Assembly (NCBI GenBank): GCA_964521865.1
Contig: CAZFTJ010000011.1
Location: 1 to 64,000, forward strand
DNA from: CAYSRJ01 sp964521865
GTDB lineage: Bacteria; Spirochaetota; B62-G9; DRHN01
DNA length: 64,000 bases
Reading direction: 5' to 3'
Part shown: in pieces, positions 1-8,066 of the stretch
Layout of the letters: each line of letters starts with the position of its first letter
How positions within the stretch are numbered: position 1 is the stretch's first letter
Position numbers and translations under genes: made by a program
The notes under the pieces: generated by a model
Told to the model about the DNA's origin: nothing
The model's input: the letters and a program-made list of their open reading frames with translations, nothing else
The model's database searches: none

Positions 1-139
1 GCAAGTGTCGATTTGAACCTTTTAAGTTTGGAAGTTCACTTGCCTATTTTTTAAAAATCAAAATCTATTGACTGATATGCTCAAAATATACATATTAATA
101 CATATAATACTATGTATCATAGCCCTCAAGGAGACCGTG
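1..139. promoter_or_regulatory. Leader of the first toxin-antitoxin operon with a candidate operator dyad
   Basis: No gene is visible. An inverted repeat with 7-base arms (ATACATA at 98-104 and TATGTAT at 111-117) lies directly before the vapB start, where VapB-type antitoxins usually bind to repress their own operon. AT-rich -10-like hexamers (TATAAT at 103-108) overlap it. I see no well-spaced -35 for them: TTGACT at 68-73 is too far away. The far-left end (12-43) resembles a stretch at 60809-60840. Confidence 0.4.
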
Positions 140-337
140 ATGAGAACCACAATAAATATAGATGACACATTGATTGAAAGAGCTTCAAAATTAACAGGTA
201 TAAAGGAAAAAACGTCTCTGGTGAAACGCGGTTTAGAATCATTGATCGCTCTCGAAAGCAGCAAAAAACTTGCACGATTGGGGGGCAGTGAAAAAAAACT
301 GAATCCGGTACCCCGAAGAAGAACGGCGAGTGAATGA
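140..337 (+). CDS. vapB: VapB-type antitoxin (VapB_antitoxin family)
   Basis: A 65-residue protein that opens with MRTTINIDDTLIERASKLTG, the ribbon-helix-helix DNA-binding N-terminus typical of VapB antitoxins. A basic, disordered tail follows that would bind and cover the toxin's active site. The start at 140 is chosen because AAGGAG (128-133) lies just upstream; an upstream TTG at 68 would add 24 hydrophobic residues with no ribosome binding site. The 3' end overlaps the PIN-domain toxin gene, the usual antitoxin-then-toxin order with coupled translation. The protein should neutralise the toxin and autorepress the operon (family knowledge). Confidence 0.85.
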   Translation: MRTTINIDDTLIERASKLTGIKEKTSLVKRGLESLIALESSKKLARLGGSEKKLNPVPRRRTASE

Positions 338-707
338 TATGGTTCTTGTTGATACATCTGTCTGGATATCCCACCTGCGCATTGGCGAGCCTGATCTTGA
401 GATTCTCCTCAACAACGGGAATGTCATCTGTCATCCGTTCGTTATCGGAGAACTTGCCTGCGGCAACCTTACGAACCGTACTGAGATACTTTCACTCCTT
501 CAGGCACTCCCCCTTGCCAGATGTGCCGGTGATGAAGAAGCCCTGTACTTTATCGAACAAAACCATCTTATGGGCAGGGGAATCGGATATATTGACGCTC
601 ATCTACTCGCTTCCGCAATTCTGACCAACACCCTGATATGGACATTCGACGTACAGTTGCAGAAGGCAGCGTTTAATTTAGGTTTGAGTACAGGAACCCA
701 TGAATAA
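330..707 (+). CDS. vapC: VapC-type PIN-domain ribonuclease toxin
   Basis: About 122-125 residues with the PIN fold signature: an early Asp in MVLVDTSVWISHLR, a Glu in VIGELACG, an Asp in GYIDAHLLAS and a last Asp in LIWTFDVQL. These four acidic residues coordinate Mg2+ or Mn2+ for RNA cleavage in VapC toxins, which often cut initiator or elongator tRNAs. The start is either GTG 330, overlapping vapB by 8 bases, or ATG 339 just after the vapB stop; the sequence does not decide. Its own 3' end overlaps the start of the DUF89 gene by 8 bases, so all three genes are probably on one transcript. The target RNA cannot be told from sequence. Confidence 0.85.
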   Translation: MNDMVLVDTSVWISHLRIGEPDLEILLNNGNVICHPFVIGELACGNLTNRTEILSLLQALPLARCAGDEEALYFIEQNHLMGRGIGYIDAHLLASAILTNTLIWTFDVQLQKAAFNLGLSTGTHE

Positions 708-1953
708 AAAAAGCATACCATCCTACTTTTCTACAGGTGAAAAAGGATCCTTTGCGGAAAAAACCCTGCAGTGGAGAAAACCCGCCATAGTGGACAAAGT
801 CATCGAGGCGAATAGTTTCAATAAAAGCCAGAAAAATGCCCTTCTTGCTCTCAAAGAGGAGATAACGGCAGGCAGGATCACAAACCCCTTCAACGACCCT
901 GCTGTTCGCATCGATGCGATGGAGGAACAATCTCTTTCTCTCTGGAGACGCGAGGTTTCCCGCTACGAGGGGGGGTCGTGGCTCGACATCCCCTTCTATT
1001 TCGCCGAGGCTTACTTCTACATGAGAATACTCATTGCGATCGGGTACTTCGACGGCGCTTCGCCCTTTCATATGAAAGACCCGTACAGGCCGTTCAAAGA
1101 ACGTGAGCTCTATGAAGTAAACGGCGGGATCGAATTAGGCAGAACACTCGTCGGGCTTTTCGAAAACCGTCTCTTTGAAACCGATCTTCCCGCCGGGGAA
1201 AAACAGAAGGTCCTGAAATCCATCCTCTATTACGATCTATGGGGCAATAGGGTCGATTTGAGTCTCTACTATATCGCAGACGATTCCAGGAAAAAAACCT
1301 CCGAACACGAGTCGCATAACCTTCTCATCGATCACAGCAAACGGCTCGTCGAGCTCCTGATCGATTCGGAAAGAATCGACATTGTACTCGATAATTCGGG
1401 ACAGGAACTCGTATGCGACCTGCTGCTCGCCCATCGCCTTCTCGAGAGCTCGTCGGAAAAACAGATCCGTCTTCACGCAAAAAAATATCCCTTTTACGTA
1501 TCGGATGCAACGGTGGGGGATGTTATGGAGACCGTCAGTGCGCTTCGGAGCGACAGAAATGGTACACTTGCACGAATCGGCGCCGCGCTTTTCGAGTTTC
1601 AGGAGCAGGAGCGGCTTGTGCTGCACGACCACTACTTCTGGAACGGCCCGCTCGGATACGACCAACTGCCGGAAAAAATCTCACAGGACCTCGAGCGATC
1701 CGACATAGTTCTTCTCAAGGGAGACGTAAACTACCGGAGGATGCTTTCGGACAGGAGGTGGGAGATGTCGAGGAACATGGAGGAGCTGACCGGGTTTTTC
1801 CCCGCCTCATTTGCGCTCATCAGGACGATGAAGAGCGAATCCGTCGTCGATATCGACGACAAAAAGGCAAATGAGCTCTTTAAGAAAGATCCCGATTGGC
1901 TCGTAAACGGGGCCCGCGGCATTATCAGGGTGGTTGAAAAGAGCCGGGCCTAG
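700..1953 (+). CDS. ARMT1/DUF89-family damage-control phosphatase-like protein
   Basis: A 417-residue protein of the DUF89/ARMT1 family: metal-dependent phosphatases that remove damaged or harmful phosphometabolites, with a protein-carboxyl-methyltransferase claim for human ARMT1. Two family hallmarks are visible. The Asp-Asn motif IVLDNSGQEL lies at about 228-237, with a further Asp at 240. The LLKGDVNYRRML motif lies at about 338-349, where Lys340, Asp342, Asn344 and Arg346 would sit at the metal/phosphate site. An all-helical N-terminal part precedes them, as in the long ARMT1 class. The gene begins inside the last codons of vapC with no strong ribosome binding site of its own, implying translational coupling to the toxin-antitoxin pair. 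The substrate is unknown. Confidence 0.8.
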   Translation: MNKKSIPSYFSTGEKGSFAEKTLQWRKPAIVDKVIEANSFNKSQKNALLALKEEITAGRITNPFNDPAVRIDAMEEQSLSLWRREVSRYEGGSWLDIPFYFAEAYFYMRILIAIGYFDGASPFHMKDPYRPFKERELYEVNGGIELGRTLVGLFENRLFETDLPAGEKQKVLKSILYYDLWGNRVDLSLYYIADDSRKKTSEHESHNLLIDHSKRLVELLIDSERIDIVLDNSGQELVCDLLLAHRLLESSSEKQIRLHAKKYPFYVSDATVGDVMETVSALRSDRNGTLARIGAALFEFQEQERLVLHDHYFWNGPLGYDQLPEKISQDLERSDIVLLKGDVNYRRMLSDRRWEMSRNMEELTGFFPASFALIRTMKSESVVDIDDKKANELFKKDPDWLVNGARGIIRVVEKSRA

Positions 1954-2026
1954 ATTTTTGTGGAGCACACGGACAGTTGACGACAAATCCGGGGTTTACA
2001 CCGGCGGTATTAAACGGCTGCATTCA

Positions 2027-2055
2027 TTGACACACGGTTGTTTCAAAACTATCTT
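2027..2055 (+). promoter_or_regulatory. Candidate sigma-70-type promoter
   Basis: TTGACA (2027-2032), a 17-base spacer and TATCTT (2050-2055) lie about 20 bases before the TTG start of the DUF1820 gene. The -35 is consensus and the spacing is ideal; the -10 is weaker. It could drive the DUF1820 gene and, by read-through, the first methyltransferase gene 28 bases further on. Confidence 0.45.
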
Positions 2056-2075
2056 TAAAAAGAGGGGACGTTTCT

Positions 2076-2375
2076 TTGAGCCTGTACCGCGTACACTTCA
2101 AGTGGAAAGAAAAGGAGATGCAGCTCACCGCAAAAAGTCTCGATCTTACACATCCCTACTTCGTCTCGATAAAGGACATCGTCTTCCCTGAAGAAAAAAA
2201 ACTCATTATAAACCCTTCCGAGGATGATTTCAAAAAGACATTCAGTGAAGCGAACCACCTCATGATCCCCTTTCAGTCCGTCGTTCTGATCGAGGAGCTC
2301 TCGGAAACGAAAAAACCAAGAGTCATGCAATTCGAAAAGGTTGAAGAGGATAAAAAGCCGAATAAAACTCAATAA
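2076..2375 (+). CDS. DUF1820 family protein
   Basis: A 99-residue protein matching what I remember of DUF1820, a small domain of unknown function. The conserved layout is an N-terminal YRVHFKW strand, a central phrase FVSIKDIVFPEEKKLIINPSED, then MIPFQSVVLIEEL. It starts at TTG (2076) behind AGAGGGG (2061-2067). The C-terminal tail is charged and probably disordered. It ends 28 bases before the first MttB-family gene, so the two could share a transcript, but DUF1820 is widespread and not known to belong to methyl transfer. Function unknown. Confidence 0.7.
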   Translation: MSLYRVHFKWKEKEMQLTAKSLDLTHPYFVSIKDIVFPEEKKLIINPSEDDFKKTFSEANHLMIPFQSVVLIEELSETKKPRVMQFEKVEEDKKPNKTQ

Positions 2376-2403
2376 AAATATCCTCGTGCAAGGAGGCAGT
2401 ACA

Positions 2404-3912
2404 ATGGCGCTTCGCGGTTTTATGAGAAGATTTCCTCCTTTCAAAATTCTGACCGACGGGCAGGTCGAGCAGATCCATCACGGCACGCTCGATGTGCTTG
2501 CAAAATCCGGCGCGAAAATCTACCATGACGAGGCACTGAAGGTTTTCAAGAAGGCAGGCTGCAGCGTCGATTTCGAGATAAAACTGGTGAAATTTCCGCC
2601 CGCGCTTGTGGAGGGGAGCCTTCGCGCCTGTCCGAAAAGCTTTCGCGTAAAATCGAGAAATCCCGAACACGATCTGATTCTGGGGCTCGACCATGTCGTG
2701 TTTTTCAATTTTCCGGGAAGAGACATCGTCGACCTCGATACATGGGAATCACGGCCGCCGACGCGGCAGGAGCATATAGACCTGGTCCGCATTCTCGACG
2801 CTCTGCCGACCGTTCATTTTCTCAACAACTACCCCTACTTCGGATACCGGGGCATTCCGGAAACCATGAAGGAGATGGAAGGCGCAGCCATTAGACTCGC
2901 CCATTCGACCAAGGTAACCATGGAAATCGCCAACAACGACATCGACCGGTTTACCTTTCAGATAGCGGAGGCGATCGGTGCCGAGATATTCGCGAACCCG
3001 AACACTTCATCTCCCCTTACCTGCTACACCGACCAGACGAACGCGTGCTTTCTCGCAGCGGAGCGCGGCCTTCCGAGTATGATATGGGACGGCGCGACAG
3101 CCGGAAGCACCGCACCGGCAAGCATTGCGGGCGCGGTGGTCATGAGTAATGCGGAGGTCATTCCCTATATCGTGCTTCTGCAGCTTTTAAAGCCCGGGTC
3201 CCGCGTTGCAGTTGCCGACCTGGTGCTCCCCCAGAACATGAAGTCAGGAGCGCCGGCATTCGGCGATATCGGCGTGAGCCTTCACATCGCCGCCTACAGT
3301 CAGGTATGGCGGCACTACGGCATACCTATGGTCGCCTCTTCGTCCGGGGTGAGCAACTCGAAGATGATTGGGTTTCAGCTCGCCTATGAAAAGACGATAC
3401 CGAGCGTTATCGGCGCGCTGGCCGGTTCGAGCGCTGTGCAGATACACAGCAGCGTGTACGGCGAGATAACCTCGCATCCCGTTCAGGCCGTTCTCGACGA
3501 CGACATCGCAGGTATGATCGGAAGATTTGTCGAGGGCATCGATGTAAGCGACGATTCCCTTGCTGTCGATCTTATCAACGAGGTGGGCCCGATTCCCGGG
3601 CATTTTCTCGGCAAGGCGCATACACGGCAATGGTGGGACAAAGAACAGTACGTCACAAAAAGCTCGGACAGGGTTTCCTATCCCGAATGGGTCGGCTGCG
3701 GAAAGAAAACCGCAGTCGACTACGGGAAACAGAGAATGGAAGAGATCCTTTCATCCAATAAAGTCGACCCTCCCCTGACCGATAAAGAGGCGACGGACGT
3801 CGAGCGCATTCTCAAAGAGGCGCGTCGGTACTACAGGAAGCACGAGCTCATTTCGGATGCCGAATGGGAAACGTATAAAAAAACCTTAAAAGAGGAAGAA
3901 CGGCCGTTTTAG
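2404..3912 (+). CDS. MttB-family (non-pyrrolysine) corrinoid methyltransferase 1
   Basis: A 502-residue member of the trimethylamine methyltransferase (MttB) superfamily. These cytoplasmic TIM-barrel enzymes move a methyl group from a methylated amine to a Co(I) corrinoid protein. Archaeal MttB carries pyrrolysine encoded by an in-frame amber codon; this gene has none. It therefore belongs to the large bacterial non-Pyl branch, whose known members act on glycine betaine, proline betaine, carnitine or gamma-butyrobetaine. The start at 2404 follows AAGGAGG a few bases upstream. The protein is collinear with the second MttB gene (4801-6312): both have FPPxKIL near residue 12, PNTSSPLTCYTD or its equivalent, FPxNMxxGAPAFG and the VGPIPGHxL motif. 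The two flank the corrinoid gene, so they probably share that partner but differ in substrate. Confidence 0.9.
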   Translation: MALRGFMRRFPPFKILTDGQVEQIHHGTLDVLAKSGAKIYHDEALKVFKKAGCSVDFEIKLVKFPPALVEGSLRACPKSFRVKSRNPEHDLILGLDHVVFFNFPGRDIVDLDTWESRPPTRQEHIDLVRILDALPTVHFLNNYPYFGYRGIPETMKEMEGAAIRLAHSTKVTMEIANNDIDRFTFQIAEAIGAEIFANPNTSSPLTCYTDQTNACFLAAERGLPSMIWDGATAGSTAPASIAGAVVMSNAEVIPYIVLLQLLKPGSRVAVADLVLPQNMKSGAPAFGDIGVSLHIAAYSQVWRHYGIPMVASSSGVSNSKMIGFQLAYEKTIPSVIGALAGSSAVQIHSSVYGEITSHPVQAVLDDDIAGMIGRFVEGIDVSDDSLAVDLINEVGPIPGHFLGKAHTRQWWDKEQYVTKSSDRVSYPEWVGCGKKTAVDYGKQRMEEILSSNKVDPPLTDKEATDVERILKEARRYYRKHELISDAEWETYKKTLKEEERPF

Positions 3913-4116
3913 ATTCGATATAAAACAACAAATACGGCGAATCCCGAAATTCGGTCTATTCTGTCTATAATGAAAAACCCGTTTTGCTCGTCTTTTTCTC
4001 AAATAATTACCGATCAACTTTTTCCCGGGACGGGATAGAAAACCATATGCCTGATGAGGAAATCCGAACAAAAAAATACGGACGCGATCTCATCCGGGCG
4101 CCAGGAGGAAACAATA

Positions 4117-4770
4117 ATGGATGACGAAACCAGGACAATTCTTGAAAATCTGAGAAAGGCTGTCTTCGAATACGATAACGATCTTGCCGCCGGGTCGGCC
4201 GCGCAGTCGGTTGAAAAGGGCATCGATCCTATCGAGGCTCTTGATGTAATGACTTCGGCAATCAGAGAAATAGGAGAGGCATTTGGAAAAGGTGAGCTCT
4301 GGCTGCCCGATCTCGTTGGAGCGTCCGATGCAATGCAGTCGGCGGTCCCGATACTGGAAAAAGAGATCAAAAAGCGGGGTGCGCACAGAGAATCTCTTGG
4401 AAGAGTTGTTGCGGGCACGGTATTCGGCGACATTCACAGCATAGGAAAGACCATGGTTGTCACCCTTCTCACTGCCGCCGGGTTCGAGGTGCAGGACCTG
4501 GGGGTAAATGTCAACGCAAATGGCTTTATAGATGCAATAAACAGGTACAATGCCAACCTGCTTGTTATGTCGGCGCTCATGACCACCACATGTGTGGAAC
4601 AGGAAAAGGTTATTGCTGAACTAAAGAAAGAGGGGTTGCGTGAGAAAGTGAAGGTGATGGTGGGAGGGGCTGCCGTTACCGATGAGTTTGCCGAAACGAT
4701 CGGCGCCGACGGGTACGATCCGACTGCACCTGGTGCTGTCGAACTTGCAAAGAAGCTGCTGGGAAAATAG
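4117..4770 (+). CDS. Corrinoid (B12-binding) protein of a methyltransferase system
   Basis: A 217-residue methyltransferase-associated corrinoid protein (MttC/MtbC/MtgC type). Residues 1 to about 88 form the four-helix cap domain. Residues from about 95 onward form the Rossmann-like B12 domain with GDIHSIGK (104-111), in which Asp105, His107 and Gly110 form the DxHxxG cobalt-ligand motif. The usual residue after His is Asp; here it is Ser. Further on are the family's LLVMSALMTTT and VMVGGAAVT strands. It accepts a methyl group from the flanking MttB-like enzymes and passes it to a tetrahydrofolate methyltransferase, which is not in the window. The start at 4117 is fixed by AGGAGG (4103-4108). 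No RamA-type reductive activator is present either. Confidence 0.92.
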   Translation: MDDETRTILENLRKAVFEYDNDLAAGSAAQSVEKGIDPIEALDVMTSAIREIGEAFGKGELWLPDLVGASDAMQSAVPILEKEIKKRGAHRESLGRVVAGTVFGDIHSIGKTMVVTLLTAAGFEVQDLGVNVNANGFIDAINRYNANLLVMSALMTTTCVEQEKVIAELKKEGLREKVKVMVGGAAVTDEFAETIGADGYDPTAPGAVELAKKLLGK

Positions 4771-4800
4771 GCGTGTTATGGTCCATAAGGAGGTTTGATC

Positions 4801-6312
4801 ATGTCTGTAAAAGGATATACACGGAATTTTCCCCCTTTAAAAATCCTGAGTGAAGAACAGATAGAGCAAATCCATACCGGCACATTGGAAGTGCTTAAAA
4901 AGACGGGTGTGCGGTTTGACAGCGAAAAAGCCTTAAAACTTTTTGAAAAAAATGAGTGCATCGTTGACTACAGAAGCAACAGGGTGCGGTTTCCCGAGGC
5001 ATTAGTGGAAGAAGCCTTACGGAGCTGCCCGAGCAGGTTCCATGTACAGGCAAGAAATCGCGAAAATGACATGGTCTGGGGTGGTAATACGACATATTTT
5101 CAGGCCCTGTCCGGCATGAGGACAATTGATCTCGATACATGGAATCCTCGAACGCCCACGAGGAAAGAGTACTATAATGGAATTACGGTCCTCGATGCAC
5201 TGGAAAACGTGAGTATTATTCCATGGTACACACCATGGTTCGGGTTCAAAAATATCCCGCCTGTTATGGCCATGACTGAAGGCCTTGCCGCACGACTGAG
5301 GAACTCAAGTAAATTTACATGCGCCGGTTATTCTATGGGGAGTGAGGTGTTTAATATACAACTGGCTCAAGCTGCCGGTACAGAGCTGAGAACCATGATG
5401 GCCGCCTCCCCTCCACTGACTTTTTATGATGAGACGATCGATGCTGCCTACAGGATCATAGAAGCTGGATTTATCCTTCTCCCGACTTCCGGATGTGTGT
5501 ACGGCGGCACGGCCCCCGCTACAATTGCAGGCTCATTAATAAGCGGGAATGCTGAAATCATTGCAGGAATAGTATTTGCCCAGCTCGTTAAGCCAGGAAC
5601 GAGAATAATAGTGCAGGATTTTTCCTTTCCACAGAACATGAGAACAGGCGCTCCTGCGTTCGGGTCAATTGAAATTTCAATGCACCAGGCGGCGTTTAAC
5701 CAGATCTGGCACTGGTATGGAGTCCCCACAGACGGGGCGGTATGCTACCCCAATTCAAAAAAGATCGATTATCAGTCAGGGTACGAAAAAGCTATCATTG
5801 CTTCGATAGGGGCGTTATCCGGCACAAATACAATATGGATTCAGGGGGCATTGTACGGAGAGCTTGCCTTTCATCCCGTACAGGCAATAATCGATGATGA
5901 TATTGCGGGTATGCTCGGAAGGTTCCTGGAGGGCGTTTACATCACCGAGGAGACCATGGCAAAAGACGTCATCGATGAAGTAGGGCCAATCCCGGGGCAT
6001 TATCTCAACACAAAACATACCAGGAAGTGGTGGAAAAAAGAGCAGTTTATTCCAGAATCAGCCGACAGATTAACGCATCCGGAGTGGCTGAAAACAGGTA
6101 AAAAAGATTGCATTCAGCTCGCCAGGGAAAAATATGAAGAGATATGTAAAAACCACAGGGTAGCTCCCCCGCTGACTGAACATCAGGAACAGGACATAGA
6201 AAAAATCCTTAAAGAGGCGCGGGAACACTACAGAAAAAAGGGACTCATTTCTGATACTGAATGGGAACCCTATCAGAAAGATATTGCATCCGCCGGCTAT
6301 CCGTATGAATAG
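4801..6312 (+). CDS. MttB-family (non-pyrrolysine) corrinoid methyltransferase 2
   Basis: A 503-residue paralogue of the methyltransferase at 2404-3912, collinear along its whole length and again without an internal amber codon. AGGAGGT (4789-4795) precedes ATG 4801, only 30 bases after the corrinoid gene, so the two are one operon. Substrate-facing segments differ between the copies: SGCVYGGTAPATIAG here against a DGATAGSTAPASIAG stretch in copy 1. That supports different or stepwise methyl donors, such as removal of successive methyl groups or two related quaternary amines. By family knowledge the acceptor is the corrinoid protein encoded just upstream. The substrate cannot be assigned from sequence. 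Confidence 0.9.
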   Translation: MSVKGYTRNFPPLKILSEEQIEQIHTGTLEVLKKTGVRFDSEKALKLFEKNECIVDYRSNRVRFPEALVEEALRSCPSRFHVQARNRENDMVWGGNTTYFQALSGMRTIDLDTWNPRTPTRKEYYNGITVLDALENVSIIPWYTPWFGFKNIPPVMAMTEGLAARLRNSSKFTCAGYSMGSEVFNIQLAQAAGTELRTMMAASPPLTFYDETIDAAYRIIEAGFILLPTSGCVYGGTAPATIAGSLISGNAEIIAGIVFAQLVKPGTRIIVQDFSFPQNMRTGAPAFGSIEISMHQAAFNQIWHWYGVPTDGAVCYPNSKKIDYQSGYEKAIIASIGALSGTNTIWIQGALYGELAFHPVQAIIDDDIAGMLGRFLEGVYITEETMAKDVIDEVGPIPGHYLNTKHTRKWWKKEQFIPESADRLTHPEWLKTGKKDCIQLAREKYEEICKNHRVAPPLTEHQEQDIEKILKEAREHYRKKGLISDTEWEPYQKDIASAGYPYE

Positions 6313-6371
6313 GCGCCCATTTATTTCAAACAAACCCTGCCTCGAGGTTATGTGAAAGGATTATTCTGTAG

Positions 6372-7121
6372 ATGGGTTTATCAAGCTCTATTATCGAACG
6401 AATGTATGAACCTGCAGAAAACTACACCATAAAACGAGTGCAGGCAGGCCTCATATATTCCGCAGTTCAGCTCGATAACAACTCCGCCGGCGTTGCCTAC
6501 ACCTTCCCGATGAAAGAGCACTGCAGTCCCGGAATGCGCCGCGACCAAAAACCACTGACTGGAAGAAAGGCCGTTGAGCTGATCCCTTATCTGGGAGATA
6601 AGAACCTGGTAATATCCTCTCTCGCACTCGCGGCGATAAACGCCCTGCTTGCAACAGAAGAGATTCCTGAAGGTGTGAGTTTCGGGGATATTCTGGACAA
6701 CCTCGATATTCGGAAAGGGGATCAGGTCTGCATGGTGGGAAGCTTTCCGCCGCTTCTTCCCGCTCTGGAGAAGAGGCAGGTTCGAGTCGTTGCAGTTGAT
6801 GAAACACCAAAGCCTCATACAGGGCCGCCTGAAGATGCTGAAAAGCTTCTTCCCGAAAGTCAGGTTGCCATCATTACCGGTACAGCAGTTATCAACAACA
6901 CAATTGACCGCATACTGGCGCTTGCCCGAACCTGTCGTGAGGTCGCCGTGCTTGGAGCTTCCACCCCATTGCTGAAAGAGGCGTTTGTCGACACTTCGGC
7001 AACCTGCCTTTCGGGAATCAGAGTGACGGAGCCTGAAAAGGTGCTTCAGACAATAGGCGAGGGATTAGGATTCAGAGAGTTCAAAAAATATGTTCGCAAA
7101 GTAAACCTGAGGCTCAAATAA
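6372..7121 (+). CDS. DUF4213/DUF364 family protein (putative heavy-metal chelation domain)
   Basis: A 249-residue protein with the two-part DUF4213-DUF364 layout. The N-terminal domain (to about residue 95) includes AGVAYTF and the SLALAAINALLA helix. The C-terminal Rossmann-like domain contains DQVCMVGSFPPLLP, AIITGTAVINNTIDRIL and AVLGASTPLLKEAFV. The family is linked from structure to metal or cofactor chelation and commonly sits near molybdenum, nickel or corrinoid functions. It follows the second methyltransferase by 59 bases on the same strand, and a molybdenum hydroxylase lies beyond, so a role in cofactor handling for this island is plausible but inferred. Confidence 0.75.
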   Translation: MGLSSSIIERMYEPAENYTIKRVQAGLIYSAVQLDNNSAGVAYTFPMKEHCSPGMRRDQKPLTGRKAVELIPYLGDKNLVISSLALAAINALLATEEIPEGVSFGDILDNLDIRKGDQVCMVGSFPPLLPALEKRQVRVVAVDETPKPHTGPPEDAEKLLPESQVAIITGTAVINNTIDRILALARTCREVAVLGASTPLLKEAFVDTSATCLSGIRVTEPEKVLQTIGEGLGFREFKKYVRKVNLRLK

Positions 7122-7154
7122 AATTACTTTGAAACAGGCGAAGAGAAAAAGTAT

Positions 7155-7466
7155 ATGGACGGCGCTGAAGAAACTCTGTTAAATGGCGAGAAAATAAAAT
7201 CCCTGCTGCTGTACTTGCTGAGTCATAACAGGGAGCACCTGAAGGAAAACGAGAAATGGCTGAAGATGATTCAGCAGGCCGGTTTTGAAGAAATTGCCCA
7301 TACGATCAAAGAAATCAATACATTGACAGAGACAGCCAATCAGCACCTTGAATACGCTCTGAAAAAACTCGAGGATAGTAGCGGAAAGGGCCAACCAGCA
7401 GTTAAGGAAAAGAAAAAATATGTACATTTGCTTTTGCATATCAAAGGCATGCCTCATGACTATTGA
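7155..7466 (+). CDS. Small helical protein of unknown function
   Basis: A 103-residue, soluble, almost wholly helical protein. It has a repeated amphipathic pattern (LLLYLLSHNREHLKENEKWLK, then AHTIKEINTLTETANQHLEY) and a short His-containing C-terminus. The HNREH cluster and paired helices resemble small metal-associated helical domains found beside DUF364-like genes; this is a weak impression, not an assignment. It lies 33 bases after the DUF364 gene on the same strand and is probably the last gene of the methyltransferase operon. The ribosome binding site is weak. Convergent genes follow at 7593. Confidence 0.55.
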   Translation: MDGAEETLLNGEKIKSLLLYLLSHNREHLKENEKWLKMIQQAGFEEIAHTIKEINTLTETANQHLEYALKKLEDSSGKGQPAVKEKKKYVHLLLHIKGMPHDY

Positions 7467-7592
7467 GAACTCCTGGACGGTATTGTTTTAAATATTAATC
7501 GACAGTAAAGGAGCCATATACAACGGATAGCCGAACATCGTTTAAAGGGTATTCTATAATTCAATACGATCCAGGGTGGATAGCGTTAAATC

Positions 7593-8066
7593 CTATTTTT
7601 TCAATCTATTTTGTGCCAGTTTAACCGCAGCCAGTATGGGTTCGTATCCGGTACAGCGGCAGAGATGTTTATTGAGAGCATTCATTATCTCCTCTTCGGA
7701 AGCGTCAGGATTATTGTTTAAAAGGTCGTAGGTTCTCATGATGATTCCCGGGGTGCAGAACCCGCACTGAACAGCGCCCGCCTCTATGAATGCTTCCTGA
7801 ATGGGATGCAGGGTATATCCGCCCGACAACCCCTCAATTGTAAGAACCTCCGCGCCGTCCGCCTTTCTTGCTAAAACCGTACAGCTTGTCACCGCGCTGC
7901 CGTTCATAATCACCGTACAGGAGCCGCACTGCCCAACCCCGCAGCCGAGTTTTGCCCCCGTGAGTTCGAGCTTATCACGCAAAACATCAAGAAGGGTAAA
8001 CCTGCCTTCTTCAATCTCGACTGTGTGAAGCTTACCGTTTACTGTAAGTGTGATGGTAGGGAGCAT
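7593..8066 (-). CDS. Molybdenum hydroxylase small subunit, two [2Fe-2S] clusters (CoxS/XdhC-like)
   Basis: A 157-residue iron-sulfur subunit of the xanthine dehydrogenase/CO dehydrogenase family. The plant-ferredoxin-type cluster uses Cys42, Cys47, Cys50 and Cys62 (GCGVGQCGSC, SCTV). The second, helical-domain cluster uses Cys101, Cys104, Cys136 and Cys138 (QCGFCTPG, HLCRCTGYEP). The subunit passes electrons from the molybdopterin site to an acceptor. Its start overlaps the 3' end of the large-subunit gene by 35 bases, so the two are co-translated. No FAD-binding medium subunit gene adjoins them, unlike classical three-subunit enzymes. Confidence 0.93.
   Translation of the reverse strand: MLPTITLTVNGKLHTVEIEEGRFTLLDVLRDKLELTGAKLGCGVGQCGSCTVIMNGSAVTSCTVLARKADGAEVLTIEGLSGGYTLHPIQEAFIEAGAVQCGFCTPGIIMRTYDLLNNNPDASEEEIMNALNKHLCRCTGYEPILAAVKLAQNRLKK

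Noticed and set aside
2404..6312. Pyrrolysine-containing MttB
   Set aside because: Both genes read through their full length without an in-frame amber codon, and no pyl genes are seen.
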